From assembly GCA_023422695.1 (NCBI GenBank), contig JAFAGN010000112.1, forward strand, positions 1-11,832: a stretch of 11,832 bases of DNA. Direction: 5' to 3'. Origin of the DNA: Pseudomonadota bacterium. Its GTDB lineage: Bacteria > Pseudomonadota > Alphaproteobacteria > Sphingomonadales > Sphingomonadaceae. The translations under genes were made by a program, and so were the position numbers. The notes under the pieces were generated by a model, which worked only from the letters and a program-made list of their open reading frames with translations, was not told the origin of the DNA and made no database searches. Below, in pieces: positions 1-6,344 of the stretch (position 1 is its first letter; every line of letters begins with the position of its first letter).

Positions 1-1
1 G

Positions 2-24
2 CCCCCGCCTGCGCGGGGGTGACG
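2..24. repeat. REP-type palindromic hairpin
   Basis: A perfect 7-bp stem (CCCCCGC / GCGGGGG, loop CTGC) at 2-19 is followed by TGACG at 20-24. It has the same plan as the two arms of the repeat at 7124-7201 (palindrome, CTGC/GCAG loop, flanking TGACG), so it is probably a diverged member of the same dispersed family. It lies 8 nt beyond the stop codon of the minus-strand S41 peptidase gene and could act as a 3'-end stabiliser or terminator for that gene, although no T-run follows. Confidence 0.7.
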
Positions 25-31
25 AACCATC

Positions 32-1492
32 CTAAAACAGCCCCGGCAGCTCGCGCTGCGCCGCGCTCGGGCGCTCGGGGACCAGCATTTCGGGCTCGGC
101 GGTGACGCGCGCGGTGCTGCGCTGTGCCGCGCCGACGCTCGCCTCGGCGATCCGCGTCGTGCAGCTGCCATTGGCCAGAAAGTCGATCGCCGCCCGCACC
201 GACGCTTCGCGCGCATCGCCCAATGGCAGGTTCAGGTCGTCGCCCGCGGCGCAGCTGTTGGCGATCTTGGGCGCCAATCCGTCATAATAATCGCCCGCGC
301 CCGCCGAATTGGCGGTGGCAAAGGCGACGACGCGCATCCGGTCGTCGCATTCGGCCTTGTCCAGCGCGATCTGGCCGACCGGCTTGCCATAGGTGTTGCT
401 GCCGACCAGCGTCATATTGGTGCCAAGATATGGCAGCATCGAATTGATCACCAGCTCGCTCGCCGACGCGGTCGATCCGGTACCGATGAAGGCGATGCGC
501 GTCGGCGCGATCGATTCGGCGGTCGGTGCAAAGCGATGCTGGTCGTTTTCCGCCGCCTTCGAGGCGCGGAACACGGTCTGCGAAAACAGCGCTCCGCTGC
601 GCCCCTCGCCCATCAGGTCGCCCATCAGTTCGGCGGTCGAAACCAGCCCGCCGCCATTGTAACGGAAATCGATGATGACGTCGGTCACCCCCTGGTTGCG
701 GAAATTCAGGAAGGCGGTGCGCAGCTGCGGGTTCGCCGACGAGATGAAGGTGCGCAGGTTCAGATAGCCATAATTGCGGCCGCCCTCGCTGATGATCTTG
801 GCGCCGTAACGATCCGAAATCGGGTCGAGCGAATAATCGGTCTTGGTCACCGTGACGTCGCGGGTGCCCGCCGCATCCTGAATGCGCAGTACGCGGGTCA
901 CCCCGGGGTCGCTGGGGCCCAGCGCATTGGTGATCCCCTGGGTGCCTTCGGCGCTGACGATCGCGCCGATCGTGCGCAGATTGGCGGCACTGGTGCCGAT
1001 CGCCAGAATGCGCGTGCCGCGGTCGATGCCCGCACCAAGGCCCGGCGCGCCTTCGTAGGCTTCGGCAATCACGACCTGGCTTGCGGCGGGATCATAGGTC
1101 AGACGGATGCCGAAACCCGCGCTCGACCCATTGGCGAAAAAGGCGTTCTCCTCTGCGATCGAGGTGATGTAGGTAAAGAAACGATCCTTGTTCAGCGCGC
1201 GTGCGGGGGCGACCAGTGCATCGATATAGGCCTGGACGCTGCTGAAACTCGCCGAATTGACGCCGTTCGCCACGTCGGCGGGGAACAGATACCATTCGTC
1301 GATCACCGCCTTGGCAAATGTCTGGCGCGCAGCAAGGCCGCAGCTTGCGGTCGGGGTCGGCGACGGGGTGGGCGTGACCGTCACCGGACCGCCGTTGCCG
1401 CCCGTGCTCGAACCGCCCCCGCCGCCGCAGGACGCCAGCACAAAGGCCGAAAGGGTGAGCAGGGCAATGGATTTGCGCGACCGGTGCGTCAT
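32..1492 (-). CDS. S41-family C-terminal processing peptidase, lipoprotein
   Basis: Predicted serine protease of the S41 (tail-specific protease/CtpA) family, anchored as a lipoprotein; 486 aa. The start at 1492 is chosen because an AAGGA Shine-Dalgarno sits 6 nt upstream and the protein then opens with a basic N-region, a hydrophobic stretch and a lipobox (LASC, Cys22) followed by a Gly run. The upstream ATG at 1555 would bury this signal. A Pro/Thr linker (about 36-48) leads to a PDZ-like region (about 125-215) and the protease domain: RYNGGG at 277-282, TASASE with probable nucleophile Ser345, and NTYGK with probable general base Lys370. The Ser-Lys spacing of 25 equals that of E. coli Prc (S430/K455). 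The last 60 or so residues are low-complexity. It lies downstream of rlmE on the same strand with a 115-nt gap, so it probably has its own promoter. Substrate unknown. Confidence 0.9.
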   Translation of the reverse strand: MTHRSRKSIALLTLSAFVLASCGGGGGSSTGGNGGPVTVTPTPSPTPTASCGLAARQTFAKAVIDEWYLFPADVANGVNSASFSSVQAYIDALVAPARALNKDRFFTYITSIAEENAFFANGSSAGFGIRLTYDPAASQVVIAEAYEGAPGLGAGIDRGTRILAIGTSAANLRTIGAIVSAEGTQGITNALGPSDPGVTRVLRIQDAAGTRDVTVTKTDYSLDPISDRYGAKIISEGGRNYGYLNLRTFISSANPQLRTAFLNFRNQGVTDVIIDFRYNGGGLVSTAELMGDLMGEGRSGALFSQTVFRASKAAENDQHRFAPTAESIAPTRIAFIGTGSTASASELVINSMLPYLGTNMTLVGSNTYGKPVGQIALDKAECDDRMRVVAFATANSAGAGDYYDGLAPKIANSCAAGDDLNLPLGDAREASVRAAIDFLANGSCTTRIAEASVGAAQRSTARVTAEPEMLVPERPSAAQRELPGLF

Positions 1493-1607
1493 TAAACGTC
1501 CTTGGGAATTGATGTGCGACCGCCACCCGATCCCGAAAGATCCGGTGGTCATCACCTTATCTATGCGCGATTAAATGGACCGGCAATGAACTTGCGTCGA
1601 CCCGCGC

Positions 1608-2372
1608 TCAGCGGCCTGCTTCGCCGCCATTTTCTGCCGTTTCGCGATCGGCGGCGTCGCTGCGTCCCTTGAACCCCTGCGCGATCACATACAGCTCGGG
1701 CGATCCTTTGCGGCTCGCGGGCGGTTTGGCGTGCTTCACTGTCGTGAAGTGCTTTTTCAGCAAGGTCAGCAGCGTGTGGTCGGCGCCCCCGGCGAACACT
1801 TTGGCGACGAACGCACCGCCGGGCAGCAGGGTCTGGACTGCAAAGTCGGCGGCGGTTTCGGCCAGCCCGATGGTGCGCAGATGATCGGTCTGCTGATGGC
1901 CGACGGTGTTCGCCGCCATGTCCGAAATCACCAGATCGGGGGCGCTGCCCAGCGCCTCGATCAGCGCATCGGGCGCCGCATCGTCCATGAAATCCATTTC
2001 CAGGATCGCGACGCCTTCGATCGGCTCGCACGCCAGCAAATCGATCCCCGCGACGCGTGCGCGCGGGTTCGCCTTGCGCACCACCTGCGACCAGCCGCCG
2101 GGGGTGATACCCAGATCGACCACGGCGCGCGCTTTTTTGATAAAACCGAATTTGTCGTCGAGCTCGATCAACTTGTACGCGGCGCGCGACCGATAGCCTT
2201 CGGCCTGCGCGCGGCGGACATAGGGGTCGTTCAATTGGCGTTGCAGCCAGCGCGTCGATGACACGCTGCGCTTTTTCGCGGTCTTGACGCGGACATGCAG
2301 TCCGCCGCGACCGCCCGATCCCTTGCCGCCGCCGCTCTTGCCGCCACCGCTTTTGCCGCTGCCGCCGCTCAT
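1608..2372 (-). CDS. rlmE: 23S rRNA (uridine(2552)-2'-O)-methyltransferase RlmE/FtsJ
   Basis: SAM-dependent methyltransferase that 2'-O-methylates U2552 of 23S rRNA late in 50S assembly; 254 aa. The catalytic tetrad known from E. coli RrmJ (K38-D124-K164-E199) aligns with Lys67, Asp151, Lys191 and Glu226 at near-constant offset, in the contexts RAAYKLIE, LVISDMA, FVAKVF and SPELYVIAQGFKG. The SAM-binding motif I is VVDLGITPGGW (85-94); most homologues have Ala where this has Ile-Thr. An N-terminal tail of about 27 residues is made of Gly, Ser and Lys, absent from the 209-aa E. coli enzyme. The start at 2372 overlaps the ppx stop as ATGA, indicating translational coupling; a longer in-frame ORF to 2513 lies wholly inside ppx and is rejected. 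Confidence 0.95.
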   Translation of the reverse strand: MSGGSGKSGGGKSGGGKGSGGRGGLHVRVKTAKKRSVSSTRWLQRQLNDPYVRRAQAEGYRSRAAYKLIELDDKFGFIKKARAVVDLGITPGGWSQVVRKANPRARVAGIDLLACEPIEGVAILEMDFMDDAAPDALIEALGSAPDLVISDMAANTVGHQQTDHLRTIGLAETAADFAVQTLLPGGAFVAKVFAGGADHTLLTLLKKHFTTVKHAKPPASRKGSPELYVIAQGFKGRSDAADRETAENGGEAGR

Positions 2373-3472
2373 TTGCGATACTCGCGCCGGGTCACCGGAA
2401 CGTCGCGCCCCTGCATCGCCAGCATGCGCAAAATGCCCTCGCGGATGCCGCGATCGGCGACGCCGACGCGCGCCGCGGGCCACAGGTCGATGATGCTTTC
2501 CAGGATCGCGCACCCGGCGACGACCAGGTCGGCGCGCTCACGGCCGATGCACGCGATTTCGGCGCGGTCGGCGATGCTGGCGTCGGCCAGGCGGCGGCTG
2601 ATGTCGCGCATCGCCTCCGATGGCACGACCAGCCCGTCGACCGCGCGCCGGTCGTATCGCGGCAGGTTCAGGAACACGCTGGCCAGCGTCGTCACCGTGC
2701 CGCTGGTGCCCAGTAGGCGCAGCTGCTGCCCCGCGAACTGTTCGGCGCGCCCGGCAAAGGCGGCAAAGGCCGTGCGGGTGACGTCGCGCATATGGGCATA
2801 GGCGGCCTGGCGGGCGGTCAGGCTGTCGTCGGGCAGCGGCGCATGTTCGGTCAGCGACACGACGCCCCACGGCACGCTGATCCAGTCGTGGATTTTCACG
2901 TCATGGTCCGACACATCGACATGCATCAGCTCGGTCGAACCGCCGCCAATGTCGAAAATCAGCGCCGGACCGTCGCCGGGTTCCATCAGGTTGTGGCAGC
3001 CAAGCACCGCAAGCCGCGCTTCTTCGGCCGCCGAGATGATGTCGAGCGCGATGCCGGTTTCGCGCCGCACCCGTTCTGCCAGTTCGGCGCCGTTCGATGC
3101 GCGGCGACACGCTTCGGTCGCCACCGCGCGCGACAGCGAAACATGGCGGCGGCGCAGCTTGTCGGCACAGATCGCCAGCGCCGCGACGGTGCGGTCCATC
3201 GCCGCTTCGCTGATCCGGCCGCTGCGATGCAATCCTTCGCCCAGCCGGACGATTCGCGAAAAGGCGTCGATGACGACCAGTTCGCCGTCCTGCGGGCGGG
3301 CGATCAGCAGACGGCAATTGTTGGTGCCAAGGTCGATCGCGCCATAGCTGCGCGGGCGAACGAAATGCGCGGTGCGGGGGGCGGAGTCCGCCTGGTTTCG
3401 CCCTTTCGCCGCCGGCCCCGTCCTCGAACCCGGCCGCGGCGGTCGCCCGGATGGCGCTGCCATTTGCCGCAT
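2369..3472 (-). CDS. Ppx/GppA family phosphatase
   Basis: Exopolyphosphatase / guanosine-pentaphosphate phosphohydrolase family member of the ASKHA fold, 367 aa. Visible motifs are the phosphate-1 loop AIDLGTNNCR (about 45-54), the SAAEEARL segment with the expected catalytic glutamate (Glu150/151), and the second phosphate loop FDIGGGSTEL (173-182). It lacks the long C-terminal HD-like domain of the 500-residue E. coli enzymes, so whether it prefers polyphosphate or pppGpp cannot be told from sequence. The first 40 residues are basic, Pro/Gly-rich and probably disordered. The start at 3472 is the most upstream ATG; a second ATG at 3463 is possible and neither has a strong Shine-Dalgarno. It is the first gene of a two-gene unit with rlmE. 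Confidence 0.92.
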   Translation of the reverse strand: MRQMAAPSGRPPRPGSRTGPAAKGRNQADSAPRTAHFVRPRSYGAIDLGTNNCRLLIARPQDGELVVIDAFSRIVRLGEGLHRSGRISEAAMDRTVAALAICADKLRRRHVSLSRAVATEACRRASNGAELAERVRRETGIALDIISAAEEARLAVLGCHNLMEPGDGPALIFDIGGGSTELMHVDVSDHDVKIHDWISVPWGVVSLTEHAPLPDDSLTARQAAYAHMRDVTRTAFAAFAGRAEQFAGQQLRLLGTSGTVTTLASVFLNLPRYDRRAVDGLVVPSEAMRDISRRLADASIADRAEIACIGRERADLVVAGCAILESIIDLWPAARVGVADRGIREGILRMLAMQGRDVPVTRREYRK

Positions 3473-3498
3473 GGCTAGTATTACCTGTCTCTCTCACC

Positions 3499-3517
3499 CA
3501 TCCGCAAAATACGGATG
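3499..3517 (-). other. Small hairpin in the ppx leader
   Basis: A perfect 6-bp inverted repeat, CATCCG / CGGATG, with an AT-rich 7-nt loop lies 26 nt upstream of the ppx start. The TATTTT in the loop on the minus strand resembles a -10 hexamer, so this could be promoter sequence rather than an RNA structure. The remainder of the 3473-3589 spacer shows nothing I recognise. Confidence 0.3.
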
Positions 3518-3589
3518 TGCACTTGATCAGGAACCTAGGCTTTGGCGGCCTTTTAGGCAACCCCGCGGCATCCATCGTGGCGCCGGGCA

Positions 3590-3611
3590 AAGAAAACCCC
3601 GCCCGGCGGGG
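3590..3611 (-). terminator. Rho-independent terminator of the glycine-zipper gene
   Basis: Read on the minus strand, CCCCGC-CGG-GCGGGG forms a 6-bp all-GC stem with a 3-nt loop, directly followed by TTTTCTTT. It lies about 50 nt past the stop of the minus-strand gene at 3662-4069 and upstream of ppx, so it separates the two transcripts. Confidence 0.75.
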
Positions 3612-3661
3612 CCGGGTGGGGTGAAGGAGGGAAGGAAAGTTATTGGGGGTCGGGACTGCCC

Positions 3662-4069
3662 TTAACGGCAGCCGTCATTCCCCTTGTCGATGGCGCGGCC
3701 GGCGATGGCGCCGACTGCGCCGCCGATGATCGTGCCGACGGTGCGGTCGCCGCGGCCGGCTATTTCATGGCCGGCCAGGCCACCGGCGATCGCGCCGATG
3801 ATCGTGCCGCCGGTGCCGTTGTCGCACTGGCGATAATTGCGGTTATTGTACCGCTGGTTGTAATAGCGGCGGTCCTGGCGATATTCGCGGCGGTCGGCGC
3901 GGCGATCGTAACGACGGTCATAGCGGCGGTCGTCGCGGTCATAACCGCTGTAATAGCTCGAATAGCCGTCACGGTCATAATAGCCGTTCTGCGCCGCGGC
4001 GGGAGCCGCCATGCCCAGCGTCGCGGTGGACATCAGGGCGGCGATCGAGAGGGTCACCATCTTTTTCAT
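3662..4069 (-). CDS. Glycine-zipper 2TM-domain secreted protein
   Basis: Small envelope protein of the glycine-zipper (Rickettsia 17-kDa antigen-like) type, 135 aa. A typical signal peptide (MKKMVTLSIAALMSTATLGM, then AAPAAAQ) should be cut near residue 26. The mature protein has two parts: a Tyr/Asp/Arg-rich stretch (29-80) with YDRR repeats, and two glycine-zipper hydrophobic segments (GGTIIGAIAGGLAG at 87-100, GTIIGGAVGAIAG at 112-124) that should form a helical hairpin in or on a membrane. Two cysteines (82 and 134) flank the zipper and could form a disulfide. An AAGGAGA Shine-Dalgarno lies 7 nt before the start, and a strong terminator follows, so it is monocistronic. Related proteins are often stress-linked or outer-membrane associated, but the exact role is unknown. 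Confidence 0.9.
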   Translation of the reverse strand: MKKMVTLSIAALMSTATLGMAAPAAAQNGYYDRDGYSSYYSGYDRDDRRYDRRYDRRADRREYRQDRRYYNQRYNNRNYRQCDNGTGGTIIGAIAGGLAGHEIAGRGDRTVGTIIGGAVGAIAGRAIDKGNDGCR

Positions 4070-4150
4070 CGTCGTTCTCCTTCTTTCGTCGTTGGGCCCT
4101 TCTGGGCGTTGTCGATGAAGGGGTTATGCGCGATTCGCATTGACCCGACC

Positions 4151-4178
4151 CTGAACGCGCCTGTTGGCTGGCGTTCAG
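4151..4178. promoter_or_regulatory. Inverted repeat in divergent intergenic region, possible operator
   Basis: CTGAACGC and GCGTTCAG form a perfect 8-bp inverted repeat with a 12-nt spacer, between the divergent starts at 4069 and 4232. It lies about 80 nt upstream of the glycine-zipper gene and about 54 nt upstream of the phytase-like gene. No T-run follows on either strand and it is outside any gene, so a protein-binding site is more likely than a terminator. The cognate regulator is not known to me. Confidence 0.4.
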
Positions 4179-4231
4179 CTTTGCTGCCCGTAATGCTTCC
4201 CTTTCGCGCCCCGCGCCCCTAACCCGCGCCG

Positions 4232-5230
4232 ATGCGCCGCCTGTTCTTCGCCGCCCTGATCTTTCTCGCGCTCGGCCCGGTGCCGGGGACGGTGCACCGC
4301 TTTCCCGCCGATGACCTGACCCAGCGTGCTACAGCGCGCCCGCTGGTCTTCGCGCCGCAAACGCGCGGCGCGATGCGCTTCGTGCGCGGCTGGAACCTCA
4401 TCAGTCCGCACAGCCGGTTCGGGGGTTTTTCGGGGCTGGCGCGAACCGGGCCCGGACAGTTCCAGCTGATCGGCGACAATGGCTATGCGACGCGGCTGGC
4501 GATGGACGAAGGTGGCCGCGTCACCGCGGTTCATATCCGGCCGCTCCCGACGCCCGACGGCCGCCCCCCCTCAAAGTCGATGGCCGATACCGAGGCGCTG
4601 TTCATCGACCCTGCGCAGCGCAAGGCGTGGATCGCGCTCGAAGGGATCAACCAGATCTGGCGGCTCGATGCCGGTCTGACCACGATCGAAGCCCGCCGCC
4701 GCCTGCCCGATCCGCGCTGGCCGGCGAATCGCGGCGCCGAGGCGCTGGCGCGGCTTGCCGACGGGCGGACGGTGATCTTTTCCGAAGATGCCGACGACGA
4801 TCCGCGCGGGACCGAAGCGCTGCTCTACCCTGGCGATCCGACCGCGCCCGGACCGGCACCGATTCGCTTCTTTTATGATTCGCGCGGCAAGGGGCTGGTC
4901 AGCGACGCCGTGGCGCTGCCCGACGGGCGCATCCTGCTGGTCCATCGGCGGCTCGGCTTCAACCCGGTGTTCACGACGATCGTCGCGATCCTCGATCCTG
5001 CCGGGATCGCCCCAGGCGCCATCCTGCGCTCGCGCACGATCGGCACCGTGCCGCGCGCGCTCGCCGAAAATTACGAAGGCGCGACGGTAACGGTCGAAAA
5101 TGGCCGCACCTGGCTGTGGCTCGTCTCCGACAATAATTTCAACCGCTGGCAGCGCAGCCTGCTGCTGCAATTCGAGCTGGCAGGCCTGCCACCCGCCCGG
5201 ACGCCGGACAGCAAAAAGGCGGCCCGGTAA
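4232..5230 (+). CDS. Phytase-like / esterase-like secreted protein
   Basis: Predicted secreted beta-propeller-type protein of the phytase-like family (often labelled 'esterase-like activity of phytase'), 332 aa. The N-terminus has two Arg and a hydrophobic stretch (LFFAALIFLALG), consistent with a signal peptide or anchor. Family-type blocks are GGFSGLA (about 64-70), LIGDNG, DTEALFID, WIALEG followed by IWRLD, NRGAEALARLADG, ENYEGATV and WLVSDNN near the C-terminus. True phytase or esterase activity is not shown by these motifs. The ATG at 4232 has no clear Shine-Dalgarno but is the only start that keeps the signal-like segment. It converges with rpmB; its stop codon sits in the loop of the rpmB terminator hairpin. 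Confidence 0.85.
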   Translation: MRRLFFAALIFLALGPVPGTVHRFPADDLTQRATARPLVFAPQTRGAMRFVRGWNLISPHSRFGGFSGLARTGPGQFQLIGDNGYATRLAMDEGGRVTAVHIRPLPTPDGRPPSKSMADTEALFIDPAQRKAWIALEGINQIWRLDAGLTTIEARRRLPDPRWPANRGAEALARLADGRTVIFSEDADDDPRGTEALLYPGDPTAPGPAPIRFFYDSRGKGLVSDAVALPDGRILLVHRRLGFNPVFTTIVAILDPAGIAPGAILRSRTIGTVPRALAENYEGATVTVENGRTWLWLVSDNNFNRWQRSLLLQFELAGLPPARTPDSKKAAR

Positions 5231-5242
5231 CCCGGCCGCCTT
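5213..5242 (-). terminator. Rho-independent terminator of rpmB
   Basis: A 9-bp perfect stem (AAGGCGGCC at 5216-5224 with GGCCGCCTT at 5234-5242) encloses the TAA of the plus-strand phytase-like gene. On the minus strand it is followed by a run of five T, giving a proper terminator 25 nt after the rpmB stop. On the plus strand only two T follow, so it works best for rpmB, although the hairpin may also protect the other transcript's 3' end. Confidence 0.75.
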
Positions 5243-5266
5243 CATGCGTCAGCGATGGAAAAGCGC

Positions 5267-5560
5267 TTAAGCGGCCTTTTCGGCCAGCTTCTTGGCGATT
5301 TCCTTCTTCACCTTGCGCGCGCCGACCGACAGCTGATCGTCGCCAGCCTTCAGAAGCCAGTTGTCGAGGCCGCCATTATGTTCGACGGTGCGCAGGCCGT
5401 GCGTCGACACGCGCAGCTTCACGCCCTTGCCGAGCGCGTCCGACAGCAACGTCACATTCTGCAAATTGGGCAGGAACGTGCGCTTGGTCTTGTTGTTGGC
5501 GTGGCTGACATTGTTGCCAACCATACGACCCTTGCCGGTCAGTTCGCAGATGCGCGACAT
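5267..5560 (-). CDS. rpmB: 50S ribosomal protein L28
   Basis: Ribosomal protein L28 of the large subunit, 97 aa, the extended alphaproteobacterial length (E. coli 78). The N-terminus is diagnostic: MSRICELTGKGRMVGNNVSH, then the NKTKRTFLPNLQ segment, and the C-terminus is Lys/Ala-rich. There is only one cysteine (Cys5), so this is the zinc-free form without the four-cysteine ribbon. A GAGGA Shine-Dalgarno lies 8 nt before the ATG. It is transcribed alone, with its own terminator and a leader of roughly 90 nt; no rpmG neighbour is present. Confidence 0.98.
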   Translation of the reverse strand: MSRICELTGKGRMVGNNVSHANNKTKRTFLPNLQNVTLLSDALGKGVKLRVSTHGLRTVEHNGGLDNWLLKAGDDQLSVGARKVKKEIAKKLAEKAA

Positions 5561-5602
5561 GCTGTTTGTCCTCGTACAAAATTTCGGTTCGGCGTCCGGG
5601 CG

Positions 5603-5623
5603 CTTCCCGTGAAATCGGGGAAG
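5603..5623 (-). other. Hairpin in the rpmB 5' leader
   Basis: On the minus strand CTTCCC and GGGAAG pair as a 6-bp stem with a 9-nt loop, about 43 nt upstream of the rpmB start. No T-run follows. It might be a leader structure in the L28 mRNA, but nothing matches a regulatory element I know. Confidence 0.3.
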
Positions 5624-5655
5624 GCAGGACCGGAGTGAGCCGGGAAAGGCGCGCG

Positions 5656-5682
5656 CTTATCGGCTTGCCGCAGATTCGTCAA
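5656..5682 (-). promoter_or_regulatory. Candidate rpmB promoter
   Basis: On the minus strand a good -35 (TTGACG, part of CTTGACG) is followed after 15 nt by GATAAG. The -35 is close to consensus while the -10 and spacing are poor. The position, about 100 nt upstream of rpmB in the divergent rpmB/tadA spacer, is sensible. The same spacer must also hold the tadA promoter, which I cannot place. Confidence 0.4.
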
Positions 5683-5699
5683 GCGACTAGCGCCGGATC

Positions 5700-6155
5700 A
5701 TGCCTGCTTCGCTCTTTCCTCCCGCCATGCGCCGCGCGCTCGATCTCGCTGCAAAAGCGGGCAATCTGGGCGAAGTGCCGGTCGGCGCGGTCGTCGTCAA
5801 GGACGGCGCGATTGTCGGCGAGGGGCATAATTGTCCCCGCGAATCGCACGATCCGACCGCGCATGCCGAAATCGTGGCGATTCGCGCCGCGGCGCGGGCG
5901 CTCGGCAACGAACGGCTCGACGGCTGCGATCTGTATGTGACGCTGGAGCCCTGCGCGATGTGCGCCGGCGCGATCGCCCACGCCCGCATCGCGCGGCTCT
6001 ATTACGGTGCCGACGATCCCAAGGGCGGCGCCGTCGCCCACGGCCCGCGCGTCTTCGCCCAGCCGACGGTTCATCACCGGCCCGAGGTCTATGATGGCAT
6101 CGGGGCAGGGGAGGCGGGGGCGTTGCTCAGGGAGTTTTTCGCGGCGCGGCGTTAA
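5700..6155 (+). CDS. tadA: tRNA-specific adenosine deaminase TadA
   Basis: Zinc-dependent deaminase that converts A34 of tRNA-Arg(ACG) to inosine, allowing decoding of CGU/CGC/CGA; 151 aa. The cytidine/deoxycytidylate deaminase signature is complete: His55-Ala-Glu57 (zinc ligand and proton shuttle) and Pro84-Cys85-Ala-Met-Cys88 (the other zinc ligands), preceded by GEVPVGAVVV. These match E. coli TadA H57/E59/C87/C90. The start at 5700 has no obvious Shine-Dalgarno; an in-frame ATG at 5727 also lacks one and would remove part of helix 1. The gene is divergent from rpmB and converges on the sirtuin gene across a palindromic repeat. Confidence 0.96.
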   Translation: MPASLFPPAMRRALDLAAKAGNLGEVPVGAVVVKDGAIVGEGHNCPRESHDPTAHAEIVAIRAAARALGNERLDGCDLYVTLEPCAMCAGAIAHARIARLYYGADDPKGGAVAHGPRVFAQPTVHHRPEVYDGIGAGEAGALLREFFAARR

Positions 6156-6158
6156 AAA

Positions 6159-6315
6159 TCTCACACAAAGACACAAAGAGGGACGTTTTCCTTCCGTTCG
6201 CCCTGAGCTTGTCGAAGGGCCGTTCTCTCCTTCGACCGTCAAGAAGAACGGTGCTTCGACAAGCTCAGCACAAACGGATTTAGGTGAAAGTCCGTATTTG
6301 TGGCTTTGTGTGAGA
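6159..6315. repeat. Nested palindromic repeat (REP doublet / MITE-like)
   Basis: Three concentric inverted repeats share a centre near 6236. The outer arms, 6159-6177 (begins TCTCACACAAAG) and 6297-6315 (ends CTTTGTGTGAGA), match at 18 of 19 positions. The middle arms, 6194-6218 and 6253-6277, carry the common core CTGAGCTTGTCGAAG and match at about 21 of 25. The inner arms are CCGTTCT (6220-6226) and AGAACGG (6245-6251). It fills the tadA/sirtuin convergent spacer. No coding potential is visible, so it is a non-autonomous repeat; it may also end transcription from both sides. Confidence 0.8.
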
Positions 6316-6324
6316 AAATTTGGG

Positions 6325-6339
6325 GCAAGCCGCCCTTGC
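6325..6339 (-). terminator. Weak terminator-like hairpin after the sirtuin gene
   Basis: Minus-strand GCAAG and CTTGC pair as a 5-bp stem with a GGCGG loop, then CCCAAATTTTC. It begins 5 nt after the sirtuin stop codon. The stem is short and the T-run is late, so this is only a possible terminator. Confidence 0.35.
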
Positions 6340-6344
6340 GGTTT

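Noticed and set aside
536..1495. Long plus-strand open frame (319 codons) opposite the S41 peptidase gene
   Set aside because: It mirrors a well-supported gene in GC-rich DNA, has no family motifs and no sensible start signal. The same applies to the long antisense frames at 7046-7888 and 10751-11758.
2373..2513. N-terminal extension of RlmE to 2513
   Set aside because: It lies wholly inside ppx, is Arg-rich nonsense, and the ATG at 2372 gives the coupled ATGA overlap and the normal family start.
3530..3560. GGAAC at 3530 as an EcfG-type general stress promoter
   Set aside because: No CGTT-type -10 occurs at 16-18 nt and no plus-strand gene begins downstream.
4232..5230. Functional phytase
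   Set aside because: Only the phytase-like family pattern is visible; I see no motif that establishes phytate hydrolysis, so no activity is claimed.
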